Shown: piece by piece, positions 50,743-59,518 of the stretch | How positions within the stretch are numbered: the stretch's first letter is position 1 | Layout: each line of letters starts with the position of its first letter | From: Actinomadura atramentaria DSM 43919 | Lineage (GTDB): Bacteria; Actinomycetota; Actinomycetes; Streptosporangiales; Streptosporangiaceae | Direction of reading: 5' to 3' | NCBI RefSeq assembly: GCF_000381885.1 | Contig: NZ_KB907211.1 | Coordinates: forward strand, 372,001 to 436,000 | DNA length: 64,000 nt | The notes under the pieces: generated by a model | The model's database searches: none | Told to the model about the DNA's origin: nothing | Seen by the model: the letters and a program-made list of their open reading frames with translations, nothing else | Position numbers and translations under genes: made by a program

Positions 50743-51891
50743 TCAGAACGCGTTGACGCCGGTCAGCGCGCGGCCGATCAGCAGTTTGTGGATCTGGCTC
50801 GTGCCCTCGTACAGCGTCATCACCCGCGCGTCCCGCAGGTACTTGCCGACCGGGTACTCGTCGATGTAGCCGTAGCCGCCGAACACCTGGAGCGCGTCGT
50901 TGGCGGCCCGCACCGCCGCCTCGCTGGCGAACAGCTTCGCCTTGGACGACTCGGTCGCGAACGGCAGGCCCCGGTCGATGAGGTCCGCGACGCGCCACGT
51001 CAGCAGCCGCGCGGCGTCCACGTCCAGGCTGATCCCGGCCAGCAGTTCCTGGACGAGCTGGCGCGAGGCGATCGGCTTCCCGAACTGCTCGCGCTCCTTC
51101 GCGTACCCGACGGCCGCGTCCAGGCAGCCCTGCGCGATGCCGACGCAGCCCGCCGCGACCGACATGCGGCCCTTGGCGAGCGCGGCCATCGCGACGGAGA
51201 AGCCCTTGCCCTCCGGCGCGAGGCGCGCCGAGTCCGGGACGCGGACGCCGTCCAGCACGAGTTCCGCCGTCGCCTGCCCGCGCAGGCCGAGCTTGCCGTG
51301 GATGACGCGGGCCTCGAAACCGGGCTCGTCGGTGGGGACCAGGAACGCCGAAATGCCCCGGTGGCCTTCGCCGCCGCTGCGGGCGAACACCAGTGCGACG
51401 TCGGCCCACGTCCCGTTCGTGATGAACATCTTGTTGCCGGTGATGATCCAGTCATCCCCGTCGCGGACGGCGCGGGTGGTGAGGTTCGCGGCGTCCGAAC
51501 CGGTGCCGGGCTCGGTCAGCGCGAAGCACGCGATGGACGCGCCGGACGCGATGCGCGGCAGCCAGGCGCGCTTCTGCTCGTCGGTGCCGTAGGAGGCGAT
51601 CGACTTGCCGACCAGGCCCAGCGACACCGACACCACGCCGCGCACCGCCGAGTCACCCCGGCCCAGTTCCTCCAGGACCAGGCAGTACGCCAGGTGGTCG
51701 CCCTCGGAGCCGCCGTACTCCTCCGGCAGCGTCATGCCGAGGAAGCCCAGGTCGCCGAGGCGGCCGATGACCGAGCGGTCGATCTCCTCGGCGCGGTCCC
51801 ACGCGGCGGCGTGCGGGACGATCTCGCGGTCCACGAACTCGGCGGCCGTGCGCCGCAGCGCGTCCTGCTCCTCCGACAGCTCCAGATTCAC
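50743..51891 (-). CDS. Acyl-CoA dehydrogenase
   Basis: A 382-residue FAD enzyme of fatty-acid or branched-chain acyl-CoA oxidation. Motifs include CFALTEPGTGSDAANLTTRA, ITGNKMFITNGTWADVALVF and, near the C-terminus, FGGYGYIDEYPVGKYLRDAR and the catalytic Glu region MTLYEGTSQIHKLLIGRAL. GTG 51891 begins the conserved LELSEEQDALRRTAAEFVD. Two TetR-type operators lie immediately upstream, shared with the divergent TetR gene. Confidence 0.95.
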   Translation of the reverse strand: MNLELSEEQDALRRTAAEFVDREIVPHAAAWDRAEEIDRSVIGRLGDLGFLGMTLPEEYGGSEGDHLAYCLVLEELGRGDSAVRGVVSVSLGLVGKSIASYGTDEQKRAWLPRIASGASIACFALTEPGTGSDAANLTTRAVRDGDDWIITGNKMFITNGTWADVALVFARSGGEGHRGISAFLVPTDEPGFEARVIHGKLGLRGQATAELVLDGVRVPDSARLAPEGKGFSVAMAALAKGRMSVAAGCVGIAQGCLDAAVGYAKEREQFGKPIASRQLVQELLAGISLDVDAARLLTWRVADLIDRGLPFATESSKAKLFASEAAVRAANDALQVFGGYGYIDEYPVGKYLRDARVMTLYEGTSQIHKLLIGRALTGVNAF

Positions 51892-51902
51892 CGGGCACCC
51901 CA

Positions 51903-51921
51903 AAACTAGCGTTGCAAGTTT
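51903..51921. promoter_or_regulatory. TetR-type operator 1
   Basis: AAACTAGCGTTGCAAGTTT is a 19-bp quasi-palindrome (AAACT/AGTTT arms, inner GC/GC). It is 11 bp upstream of the acyl-CoA dehydrogenase start and pairs with an almost identical site 39 bp away. Confidence 0.85.
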
Positions 51922-51941
51922 TGTCGAGGCTAGCCCGGCTT

Positions 51942-51960
51942 AAACTAGCGGCGCAAGTTT
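51942..51960. promoter_or_regulatory. TetR-type operator 2
   Basis: AAACTAGCGGCGCAAGTTT differs from operator 1 only at the central positions. It lies 22 bp before the TetR gene. The two sites should let the repressor control both divergent genes. Confidence 0.85.
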
Positions 51961-51982
51961 CTCTTTCCGGGAGGGGACGCCC

Positions 51983-52609
51983 GTGGCCCGGCCGCGCACG
52001 CCGCTGCTCAACCGCGACCGCATCGTCGCCGCCGCGCTCGCGCTCGTGGACGCCGAGGGGCTGGAGGCCGTCTCCACCCGGCGGCTCGCCGCCGCGCTCG
52101 GCGTGAGCGGGCCGTCCCTCTACAACCACGTCGCCACCAAGGACGAGCTGATCGACGCGGTCGTGGACGCCGTCCTCGGCGAGGTCGACCTGTCGATGTT
52201 CCCCGACCCGGACTGGCGGGCGGCGCTCGCGGCGTGGGCGCGGTCCTACCGGGCCGCGCTCGCCGCGCACCCGCGGATCGTCCCCGCGCTCGCGCAGAGC
52301 CGCGGGCACCGGCCGAACGCGCTGCGCCTCGCGGACGCGGTGTTCGGCGGCCTCGTCTCGGCGGGCTGGCCGCGCCGCGAGGCGACCCGCGTCGGCGCGC
52401 TGATGCGGTACTTCATCACCGGGTCCGCGCTCGGCTCCTTCGCTGCGAGCTTCCCGGCCGACGCGACGGTCTACGCGGCCGACTACCCGCACCTGAGCGA
52501 GGCGCACCTGCTCGCCGAACGCCAGCAGGAGATCGACGAGAGCGCCTTCACGACGGGCCTTGAGGCGCTGCTCGACGGCCTGGAGCTGCGCCTCACGCGG
52601 TGCCGGTGA
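51983..52609 (+). CDS. TetR-family repressor
   Basis: A 208-residue protein with an N-terminal HTH (RIVAAALALVDAEGLEAVST, RRLAAALGVSGPSLYNHVAT, KDELIDAVVDAVL) and a C-terminal ligand domain of the TetR_C type (ALMRYFITGSALGSFAASFP). It is divergent from the acyl-CoA dehydrogenase gene and very probably binds the two 19-bp sites between them. The ligand is likely an acyl-CoA or related compound (inference). Its end overlaps the convergent VOC gene by 17 nt. Confidence 0.93.
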   Translation: MARPRTPLLNRDRIVAAALALVDAEGLEAVSTRRLAAALGVSGPSLYNHVATKDELIDAVVDAVLGEVDLSMFPDPDWRAALAAWARSYRAALAAHPRIVPALAQSRGHRPNALRLADAVFGGLVSAGWPRREATRVGALMRYFITGSALGSFAASFPADATVYAADYPHLSEAHLLAERQQEIDESAFTTGLEALLDGLELRLTRCR

Positions 52610-52973
52610 CGATCCACAGGTGGCCGAACGGGTCTTGGACGCGGCCGGAGCGCTTGCCGTAGGGGCGGTCCTCGATCGGGACGACGAGCTGCGCGCCGTG
52701 CGCGGTCAGGCGTTCGCCGAGGTCGTCCGGGGTCTCGGTCTCGATCTCCAGGAGGACGGGGGTGCCGCCGAGGTCGGCGGGGGACAGCCAGCCCCACGCC
52801 CGCACCGCCGGGGAGACGCGGAAGAACGCGTCGCCCAGCCGGTGGTCGATGACGGCCGGCCGTCCGTCGTCGCCGGACGGGGCGCGGAACACCCGCCGCG
52901 CGCCGAGGGCGTCCTGGTAGAAGGCGGACGCGAGGTCCGGGTCGGGCACGATCAGGCGAGGGAAGAACGTCAT
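52593..52973 (-). CDS. VOC-family (glyoxalase/bleomycin-resistance fold) protein
   Basis: A 126-residue protein: FFPRLIVPDPDLASAFYQDALG at the N-terminus and the C-terminal VVPIEDRPYGKRSGRVQDPF, GHLWIVTG typical of the PhnB-like VOC subfamily. It may be a small-molecule-binding or metal-dependent enzyme; the substrate is unknown. Its ATG overlaps the stop of the AraC gene by 4 nt. Confidence 0.88.
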   Translation of the reverse strand: MTFFPRLIVPDPDLASAFYQDALGARRVFRAPSGDDGRPAVIDHRLGDAFFRVSPAVRAWGWLSPADLGGTPVLLEIETETPDDLGERLTAHGAQLVVPIEDRPYGKRSGRVQDPFGHLWIVTGTA

Positions 52974-53755
52974 GGCCCGATCGTCGCCTCCGGGGGCGGC
53001 GGGGTCTTGAACGTTCGGGAACGGCCCTCCGCGCGCAGCCACGCGGCGGGCGTACAGCCGGACATGGCACGCCATTCGCGGGTGAAGTGCGCCTGGTCGG
53101 CGAACCCGGCTTCGGCGGCGACCCGGGCGAGGTCGGCGCCTCCGGCGGCGAGCCCGCGCCGGGCGGCCTCGAAGCGCAGGAGCCGCTGGTACTCCTTCGG
53201 CGTGACGCCCAGCTCCGCGCGCACGGCGGCGCCGAGGTGGCGCCGGGAGCAGCCGAGGCGTTCGGCCGCGTCCTGGACCCGGGCGGCGCCGGCCAGCCCG
53301 TCCAGCATGGGGCGCAGCCGTCCGGCGCCGTCGCCGTGCCGGGCCAGCGCGGCGGCCAGGGCTTCCTCGACGACGGCGCGGCGCTCCGGCCACGTCCTTC
53401 GGGCCGCGAGCCGTTCGGGCAGCGCGGCCAGCGCCGGGGACACGTCCGCGAGATCCGCGACGTGCCCGGCCAGCGCCGCCGCCGGAACGCCCAGCAGGGC
53501 GCTCGCGCCCAGCGGGTGGAGCGTCAGCCAGACGCCTCGCGGACTTTCCGTCTGTGTCAACTCGGCCGCGTCCATGTGGAGACCGGCGACGACGGCCCGG
53601 AACCGCCGCCGCGAGCCGGGCCGCCCGAGCCAGGCGACGTCGATCGCGTCCTCGGGGATCGTGATCGACACCGTGGACGACGGCAGGCCCCGGTGGACCG
53701 CGCCGCCGAGGTCGTACGCGCTCAGCGTCGCGACGAACGGGGTGAGAGCGGACAT
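52970..53755 (-). CDS. AraC-family transcriptional regulator
   Basis: A 261-residue protein with a C-terminal double HTH (ARVQDAAERLGCSRRHLGAA, VRAELGVTPKEYQRLLRFEA, ARVAAEAGFADQAHFTREWR). The N-terminal ~150 residues form an uncharacterised sensor domain. It is co-transcribed with the VOC gene and is common in actinomycetes as an AraC-VOC pair. The target is probably its own promoter or the divergent NmrA-like gene. Confidence 0.92.
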   Translation of the reverse strand: MSALTPFVATLSAYDLGGAVHRGLPSSTVSITIPEDAIDVAWLGRPGSRRRFRAVVAGLHMDAAELTQTESPRGVWLTLHPLGASALLGVPAAALAGHVADLADVSPALAALPERLAARRTWPERRAVVEEALAAALARHGDGAGRLRPMLDGLAGAARVQDAAERLGCSRRHLGAAVRAELGVTPKEYQRLLRFEAARRGLAAGGADLARVAAEAGFADQAHFTREWRAMSGCTPAAWLRAEGRSRTFKTPPPPEATIGP

Positions 53756-53902
53756 CACACCCACCACAGTAGGAGCGGCGGTCGCGTGCTCCGCGTCCTG
53801 GGCGGGCGGTGCCGATATCCGGTGGTTCTCTGATGTGGCCGGGAACTGACCACAACTGCCTCTAGGTTCGGATCGCTCCCGACGAGGAAAGGAGATCCCC
53901 TG

Positions 53903-54772
53903 ATGAGGATCGCCGTCACCACTCCGAACGGCCATGTGGGCCGCCCCCTGACGCGCGCGCTCGTCCGGGCGGGCGTCCGACCGCTGCTGCTGACCCGCGA
54001 CATCGGACGCGTGGACGCGGAACTGCGCGGCTTCGTGGAAGCGGCCGAGGCCGACTCGTGGAACGCGGCCGAGGTCGCCGCCGCGACGAAGGACGTGGAC
54101 GCCCTCTACTGGGTCGCCCCGACTCCCACCGGCGAAGACCCCTTGGGCGACTACTCCCGTGCCGCCGACGCGGTATCCGAGGCCGTCACCCGGAACGGAA
54201 TCGCGCGGGTCGTCTTCCAGAGCAGCGTCGGCGCGGAGAAACGCCACGGCGCAGGTGAAATCGACGGCCTGGCCCGAATAGAACTCGCCCTGGACGCGCT
54301 CGACATCGACGTGACCCACCTCCGCTGCGGCTACTTCTTCACCAATCTGCAACTCCAGGCGGAAGCCGTACGCGCGGGAACGATCCCGGTGGTCCTCCCG
54401 CTGGACGCGCCGATGGCCTGGGTGGCGCCCCGAGACATAGCCGAGGTGGCGGCGGCGCTGTTGTTGAACCGCGACTGGCACGGCCGCCGCGTCCAAGCGG
54501 TCCACGGCCCCGAAGACCTGACGTGGAACGACGTGGCCGCCATCCTCACCGCCGAACTGGGAAGGGACGTGGCGGCCGTCCGAATCGGCGACGGAGAGAT
54601 GTTCGCCCAATACCTCAAGGCCGGAATGCCGTCCGCCTTGGCGGAAGCCGTCCTCGGCATGTCCACGGGCCTCCGCGACGGCTTCACCCCCGAACAACGA
54701 CGCTCACCCATCACCACGACCCCGACGCCACTGGCGTCCTGGCTCCACACCGACTTCAAGCCAACGCTCTGA
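53903..54772 (+). CDS. NmrA-like NAD(P)-binding protein
   Basis: A 289-residue atypical SDR: MRIAVTTPNGHVGRPLTRAL is a modified Rossmann glycine motif, followed by VVFQSSVGAEKRHGAGEIDG and LRCGYFFTNLQLQAEAVRAG. It lacks the YxxxK catalytic pair, as usual for NmrA/HSCARG proteins, which act as redox-sensing regulators or reductases. AAAGGAGA lies upstream of the ATG. It is divergent from AraC. Confidence 0.88.
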   Translation: MRIAVTTPNGHVGRPLTRALVRAGVRPLLLTRDIGRVDAELRGFVEAAEADSWNAAEVAAATKDVDALYWVAPTPTGEDPLGDYSRAADAVSEAVTRNGIARVVFQSSVGAEKRHGAGEIDGLARIELALDALDIDVTHLRCGYFFTNLQLQAEAVRAGTIPVVLPLDAPMAWVAPRDIAEVAAALLLNRDWHGRRVQAVHGPEDLTWNDVAAILTAELGRDVAAVRIGDGEMFAQYLKAGMPSALAEAVLGMSTGLRDGFTPEQRRSPITTTPTPLASWLHTDFKPTL

Positions 54773-54869
54773 CCTGCGGCCGTACGAAGCCCCCGGCGTC
54801 CCGGCAGCCGACCGGTCCCACCCGAAAAACCCGTGGCCACCACGGACGCCGCCGCCTACGGTCGGTCAG

Positions 54870-55589
54870 ATGCTGAGTGACGCGCAGATCAACGAGTTCG
54901 CCGAGCGAGGCTTCCTCCTGATCCCGCAGGTGGTAGCGGACGACGTCCTGGCCCGGGCAGCCGACCGAATAGACGACCTGGTGGCCACCGACCCGCCCCC
55001 CGCCGGCACCCGCGGCCCGCACTTCTATTTCCTGCCGACCAAGGACGAGCCGGCGCTGAGAGCCCCGCTGACCCGAACCCCCGCCTTCAAGCTCGCCGAA
55101 CAACTGACCGGCCCCGGAACACTGCCCTACCCGTGGCAGGTCCAGGTGGCCCTGAACATCCCGCCGTACCCGCACCGCCCCGGCCGCCCCCACATCGACG
55201 CCGCCAACCCCGAACCCACCAACGGCCCGATCCGCGGCACCTTCACCCTCCTGGCCGGAATCCTGATGACCGATCAGCGAACCGAGAACTCCGGCAACCT
55301 CTGGATCTGGCCCGGAACCCACCTGACCCACGCGGAGTACTTCCGCACGAACGGCCCCCACCAACACTGCGCCTACCCCCCGATAGACCTCCCAGAACCG
55401 GAGCAGATCAAAGGCCGAGCCGGAGACCTATTCCTGGCGCACTACCTCTTGGGCCACAACATCGGAGGCAACGACACCCCGAACAAAACCCGCCGCGCCC
55501 TCTACTACCGCCTCAGCACCCACGCCCACCCCACCCACCGCGCCGATTCCCTACAAGCCCCCTGGCTCGACTACACCCCGATCACCTGA
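54870..55589 (+). CDS. Phytanoyl-CoA dioxygenase (PhyH)-like protein
   Basis: A 239-residue non-haem Fe(II)/2-oxoglutarate-type protein. The N-terminus MLSDAQINEFAERGFLLIPQ is typical for the family; RPHIDAANPEP gives the HxD pair and FLAHYLLGHNIGGN the distal His, with RRALYYRL supplying the co-substrate Arg. The substrate is unknown. Codon use is less GC-rich at third positions than in genes before 54 kb, marking the start of a compositionally different stretch. TACGGT lies 7-8 nt before the ATG. Confidence 0.85.
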   Translation: MLSDAQINEFAERGFLLIPQVVADDVLARAADRIDDLVATDPPPAGTRGPHFYFLPTKDEPALRAPLTRTPAFKLAEQLTGPGTLPYPWQVQVALNIPPYPHRPGRPHIDAANPEPTNGPIRGTFTLLAGILMTDQRTENSGNLWIWPGTHLTHAEYFRTNGPHQHCAYPPIDLPEPEQIKGRAGDLFLAHYLLGHNIGGNDTPNKTRRALYYRLSTHAHPTHRADSLQAPWLDYTPIT

Positions 55590-55746
55590 CCCACCGATGC
55601 GACATGAGCGACGACAGGCGGAGCGGCCGGGCCACACGGACCCTTCTTCAACGCACGTTGATCTCCGGGTTCTGTAGCGCGACTATCGTTGACGTGGTGC
55701 CGGTGGATAGTGTGCCGTAGCCGACGAATCCGGACCCGCACAGCGC

Positions 55747-56673
55747 TTATCGATACTCGTCGGCGTCCTCATGGGCAAGCAGATAACCACGCGTGCGACT
55801 TGGGGACGGGAGGCCCGCCGGGAGTGCCGGCGCCAACGCCCTGAATACGCGCCCGACCGCGTCACCGCGGTACTCGTCGATGTTCTCCGTGGCGCGGGCG
55901 AGGACCGCGCCATTGGCGAGGCCCTCCACTGAGAAGAACGCCCCGGACGCCGTCATCCGACCCGCACCGCCGAGTCGGTCGACCACTTCCTTCGGGCACA
56001 ACGTCACCCAACTGTAACCACGCAGTTGCGTGCGATCGCCGGAGAGGTTCTTGTCCCGGTTGATATGAAGTGCGTCCTCAAGTGGCGTCTGGCCGAGCAC
56101 CGAGCCAATATCGGTGCAAACGCATCCGAATCGAAAAGTGTCCACGGAATCACCCCAGGCCCCGAGGATCGAGCACATCTCATTTGCAACTTCCTGGAGC
56201 AGGGACGGATCGGTCGGTCGGCCGAAGTTGCTCGTCATCGTGAGCACCAGCCAGTCCGGTGCGTACATGGGTCGTTCGGCGATGAAGTTGACCTTCCGGA
56301 GTGCCGGAAGGCCCCTTTCATTCAACTCGGTGAGATAGACCTGTGCGCGGGACGTTGTATCGGACAACTGATCGAAGAACCAGTCCTGGTTCTTCGGTGA
56401 CCAGACCCGGCGAGATTCCCGACGCTTACCGGACGCGGTGAAATCCGTCATCGTCAACGCACCCCACGCCGAGCCCGGGGGCCCGTCGGCGGGCTCGCCG
56501 TCGACCCGATACTTCCCGGACTTCACCAGCGGCGGTCCGGCACGCAACCTGTCTAGCAGGTCCCCGGCCAGATGATCGAGGCCGTCCTGCAACCAGCGTC
56601 GGTAGACGCGCGCGCGCTCCGTTTCCCCTTCAGGTACGGGAACGTCTATCTCGACACGGAACTCATCGATCAC
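55747..56673 (-). CDS. Putative immunity protein (DUF3396-like)
   Basis: A 308-residue protein without signal peptide or membrane helix. The sequence (SPKNQDWFFDQLSDTTSRAQ, DWLVLTMTSNFGRPTDP, LRGYSWVTLCPKEVVDRLGG, FFSVEGLANGAVLARATENI) resembles DUF3396/type VI immunity proteins; this family call is tentative. It lies directly downstream of a nuclease-like toxin gene on the same strand, the usual toxin-immunity order. The composition is less GC-rich than its surroundings. Confidence 0.6.
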   Translation of the reverse strand: MIDEFRVEIDVPVPEGETERARVYRRWLQDGLDHLAGDLLDRLRAGPPLVKSGKYRVDGEPADGPPGSAWGALTMTDFTASGKRRESRRVWSPKNQDWFFDQLSDTTSRAQVYLTELNERGLPALRKVNFIAERPMYAPDWLVLTMTSNFGRPTDPSLLQEVANEMCSILGAWGDSVDTFRFGCVCTDIGSVLGQTPLEDALHINRDKNLSGDRTQLRGYSWVTLCPKEVVDRLGGAGRMTASGAFFSVEGLANGAVLARATENIDEYRGDAVGRVFRALAPALPAGLPSPSRTRGYLLAHEDADEYR

Positions 56674-56770
56674 GGTCGAAACCTAACATCGGCCATAAAG
56701 CGGTAAGAACGAAGCGGTCGGGCGTGTGCGACGCAAGGCCGCATATCGTAGCGAAATTATATACCATACA

Positions 56771-57573
56771 CTATGGTGTCGCGGCGCCAAGTGTCGCCGC
56801 ACCGACCAAGAATCCTCCTACGACGATCGCCGCACCGGCGAGTCCTGTCGCCGTGGCTTCAAGGGCATGCCTTACCGGAATCCTGAACGGCGTCGGCCTG
56901 GGATTTCTTGTCGTCTTATTGCTAAGCCCTTCGTAAAGGACGATGCTTTGGCGTTCCCGCTCCGGTGCCGACCAGACCCTCACTCTGTCGCTCGGATACC
57001 ACAGGTTCGGCCCCTCCATGGCGAAGACGCCCGAGTCCCCGGCGACGACATGGCGCTTATCGCCCTTCGCTTCCAGCTTCTTCTGGAGATGAACTATGTA
57101 GTTTTGAAGCTGCGGCGGCCCCGCCAGCTCGGCTTGTCCGCCCGCGGCCTGACCTCCCAAACCCAGACGGCGTTCTTACCCCACACGATGACGTCCGCAT
57201 ATCCGTAATTAATCCCGGGATTCTCGGAAGATCCGCCCGGGATCGCATTGCGTTTCTTTCCTGTCGGGTCGAATTCGGGAACGCCGATCGAGATGTCCAC
57301 CGGCCCGTCGCCGTCTGGCGTCATGAGCAGCGGGAATATCTTGATGTAGTTGGCGAAGATGACAGCGGCACTGTCGTGCCGCGGCCCCATGAACGACTTC
57401 GTCGTGACTCTGGACGTAGTCGGCGACCCGATCCCGCCGGAGTACGCGGGTCCGCCACTTCCATCGGGGTTATACCGGTAACTTTGCCCGGGATGCCGTT
57501 CGGAGCAGACTCCGTTGCGATCGCAGATAAATCGTTTGTCGTTGCGAATTCCCCGGCCGCCGTCCGGATACAT
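56771..57573 (-). pseudogene. Frameshifted nuclease-like polymorphic toxin with C-terminal membrane segment
   Basis: Two adjoining frames form one protein. Frame A (57573-57094) reads MYPDGGRGIRNDKRFICDRN to INYGYADVIVWGKNAVWVWE. Frame B (to 56771) continues GGQAELAGPPQLQNYIVHLQ and ends in a hydrophobic helix (LAGAAIVVGGFLVGAATLGA). A -1 shift between ~57130 and 57160 is needed to join them. The join YADVIVWGKN-x-WVWEV ... QLQNYI is characteristic of restriction-endonuclease-fold toxin domains (D, E-x-K-like core then Q-x-x-Y). The frame is open upstream to ~57727 but lacks a start, so an N-terminal delivery part may be missing. It could be a decayed toxin or a sequencing error. Confidence 0.6.
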
Positions 57574-57817
57574 GAGCCCAGAAGGATCACTGTTAGGGTC
57601 GCGAGCCTGGCGGCGTAGTTGAAGCCTTCGCGTAGTTTCGGAGGCGGCCGGGGCTACCGGTCGTTTGCCACTACGCGGTGACGGTGGGCCGGAGGCCGGG
57701 TGGTCATTAGCTTGGCGTTTCTGGGGGCTTCAACTGCCCGTCGCGCTGACTTGACGACCTGGCTGACGTTGGCCGGTATCCGGTGATCGTCTGGCCTCGT
57801 CTGTCGCCCAGAGTCTC

Positions 57818-58708
57818 TTACAGGTTCGGGGGCTGGAAAGTTTCGATGCGGCGGGCGGCGAGTGCGGCGATGGTGCGGCCGATCGCCGGGAGTTCGAGTG
57901 GCAGCAGCGAGTACGCGGGGTGGACGACGCGGGTGCGGCCCGATTCCAGGGCGCGCGCCACGGCGGCGGCGACCGACTCGGGCGGTACGGGCGGGAACGT
58001 GCGCGGTGGCTTTCCGCCGCGCCAGGGCAACTGGTCGATGTCGCGCAGTGCCGTGTCCGTCGAACCCGGCACGACCTCGACGACCCTGATCGGCGTGCGG
58101 CGCAGTTCGTGCCGGAGGGAGCGGGTGGCCTGCGCGAGGGCGGCCTTGGCGGCGCCGTAGTAGCCGAGCAGGGGGAGCGGGACGGCCTGGACGGTGGAGG
58201 TGACGTTGACGACGGTCCCGCGCGTCGACCGCAGCAGGGTCGGCAGGAGTGCCGTGGTCAGCGCCAGCGGCGACCAGAAGTTCGTCTCGAACCAGGCGCG
58301 GGCCTCGATGTCGTCGCCGTGGACGGCCAGGCCCCCGATGGAGCCGACGCCGGCGTTGTTGATCAGGACGTCGACGCCGCCCAGGGCCGTGGCGGACCGG
58401 GCCGCCAGGTCGGCGGCCGCGCCCGGGCGGGAGAGGTCGGCCGTCAGCACCTCGGGCGCGGGGCCGCCCGCGTCGGTGATCTCGGCGGCGAGTTCGCGCA
58501 GGAGTTCCTCGCGCCGGGCGACCACCGCGAGCCGCGCCCCCCGCCCGGCGAGGGTGAGGGCGAGCGCGCGGCCGATTCCGCTGGACGCGCCGGTGAGGAC
58601 GACGCGCTTGTCCCGCAGCGGCTCCCGGCGTCCGGCCGCCTCGCGCCGTGCCCCGCGCCGGGCCGGGGCCGCCGGGACGCGGGCGTCGGCGGTGCTCCAT
58701 CTCGACAT
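57818..58708 (-). CDS. Short-chain dehydrogenase/reductase
   Basis: A 296-residue classical SDR with TGASSGIGRALAL, NNAGVG, the catalytic Ser in VNVTSTVQAV and YYGAAKAALA. A ~30-residue basic Ala-rich N-terminus precedes it. The C-terminal region (PAYSLLPLELPAIGRTIAAL) hints at membrane-associated lipid or polyketide substrates. A perfect palindrome lies 11 bp upstream of the start, downstream of the TetR gene, which indicates repression by TetR. Confidence 0.92.
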   Translation of the reverse strand: MSRWSTADARVPAAPARRGARREAAGRREPLRDKRVVLTGASSGIGRALALTLAGRGARLAVVARREELLRELAAEITDAGGPAPEVLTADLSRPGAAADLAARSATALGGVDVLINNAGVGSIGGLAVHGDDIEARAWFETNFWSPLALTTALLPTLLRSTRGTVVNVTSTVQAVPLPLLGYYGAAKAALAQATRSLRHELRRTPIRVVEVVPGSTDTALRDIDQLPWRGGKPPRTFPPVPPESVAAAVARALESGRTRVVHPAYSLLPLELPAIGRTIAALAARRIETFQPPNL

Positions 58709-58719
58709 GGACCCTCCAG

Positions 58720-58740
58720 ACTGACTGATTATCAGTCAGT
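58720..58740. promoter_or_regulatory. TetR-type operator before the SDR gene
   Basis: Two perfect 9-bp arms, ACTGACTGA and TCAGTCAGT, flank TTA. The site is 11 bp upstream of the SDR start and 46 bp downstream of the TetR stop, so the SDR is regulated separately from the repressor gene. Confidence 0.85.
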
Positions 58741-58786
58741 CGAGACTACGGGCGGGCGCTCCGGACTGTCAATGGGGCCCGGTGGC

Positions 58787-59434
58787 TCAAGGGTGGAGCT
58801 GGTCGATGAGGCCGGGGTCGACGCCGATGGCGGGGTCGACGGAGTGCGCGGCGCGCAGGGCCGCGGCGAGCGTGGCGGTGGCGAGTTCGGCGAGGTCGTC
58901 CCGGCTCAGCTCGCGGTGCTGCAGGTGGTCGATGGTCACCTCGTCCAGGTATCCGATCCAGCCGCGCATGGTGGTCCGCAGGGCGGGCCGGACCGGTTCG
59001 GTGACCCCGGCCGCGCCGAGCAGGCGCATCGCACCTTTCCAGCGGTATTCGCCGATGATGGCGCGCACTTCGGCGTCCGATCCCTGCGCGCTGTGCATGA
59101 GCGCGAGGAATCCCGTCGCGTTCGCCTCGATGTGGGCGATGTGGCGGACGAGGGCGTCACGCAATCTGGCGGCGACCGTCTCGCCCGCGGGCGGCGTTTC
59201 GTGGACGGCCTGCAGACGTTCGGCGGCGGCCCGCACGGTCGCGAGGTAAAGGCCGCGCTTGTTGGTGAAATGGTGGGCGATCAACCCGTACGCGACCCCG
59301 GCGCGCCGGGAGATCTCGGTCGTGGTGACCTCGTCGTACGGGCGCTCGGTGAACAGTTCCGCGGCCGCCTCGATGAGCAGCCCACGGCGGTCCGTGCGGC
59401 CGGGGCGCGTACGGTTTTTGCTGGTCGACGCCAT
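58787..59434 (-). CDS. TetR-family regulator
   Basis: A 215-residue protein with an N-terminal HTH (LLIEAAAELFTERPYDEVTT, TEISRRAGVAYGLIAHHFTN, KRGLYLATVRAAAERL) and a helical ligand domain. It precedes the SDR gene on the same strand and is the natural candidate for binding the palindrome at 58720-58740. Confidence 0.93.
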   Translation of the reverse strand: MASTSKNRTRPGRTDRRGLLIEAAAELFTERPYDEVTTTEISRRAGVAYGLIAHHFTNKRGLYLATVRAAAERLQAVHETPPAGETVAARLRDALVRHIAHIEANATGFLALMHSAQGSDAEVRAIIGEYRWKGAMRLLGAAGVTEPVRPALRTTMRGWIGYLDEVTIDHLQHRELSRDDLAELATATLAAALRAAHSVDPAIGVDPGLIDQLHP

Positions 59435-59518
59435 GTGGAGAGTCCAGGTGGGTTGACGGGTCCGTCTCGGTCCCCGAAAGGGACGGATTCACGAGAAGGA
59501 CAGCGACGGAAGGACGAC

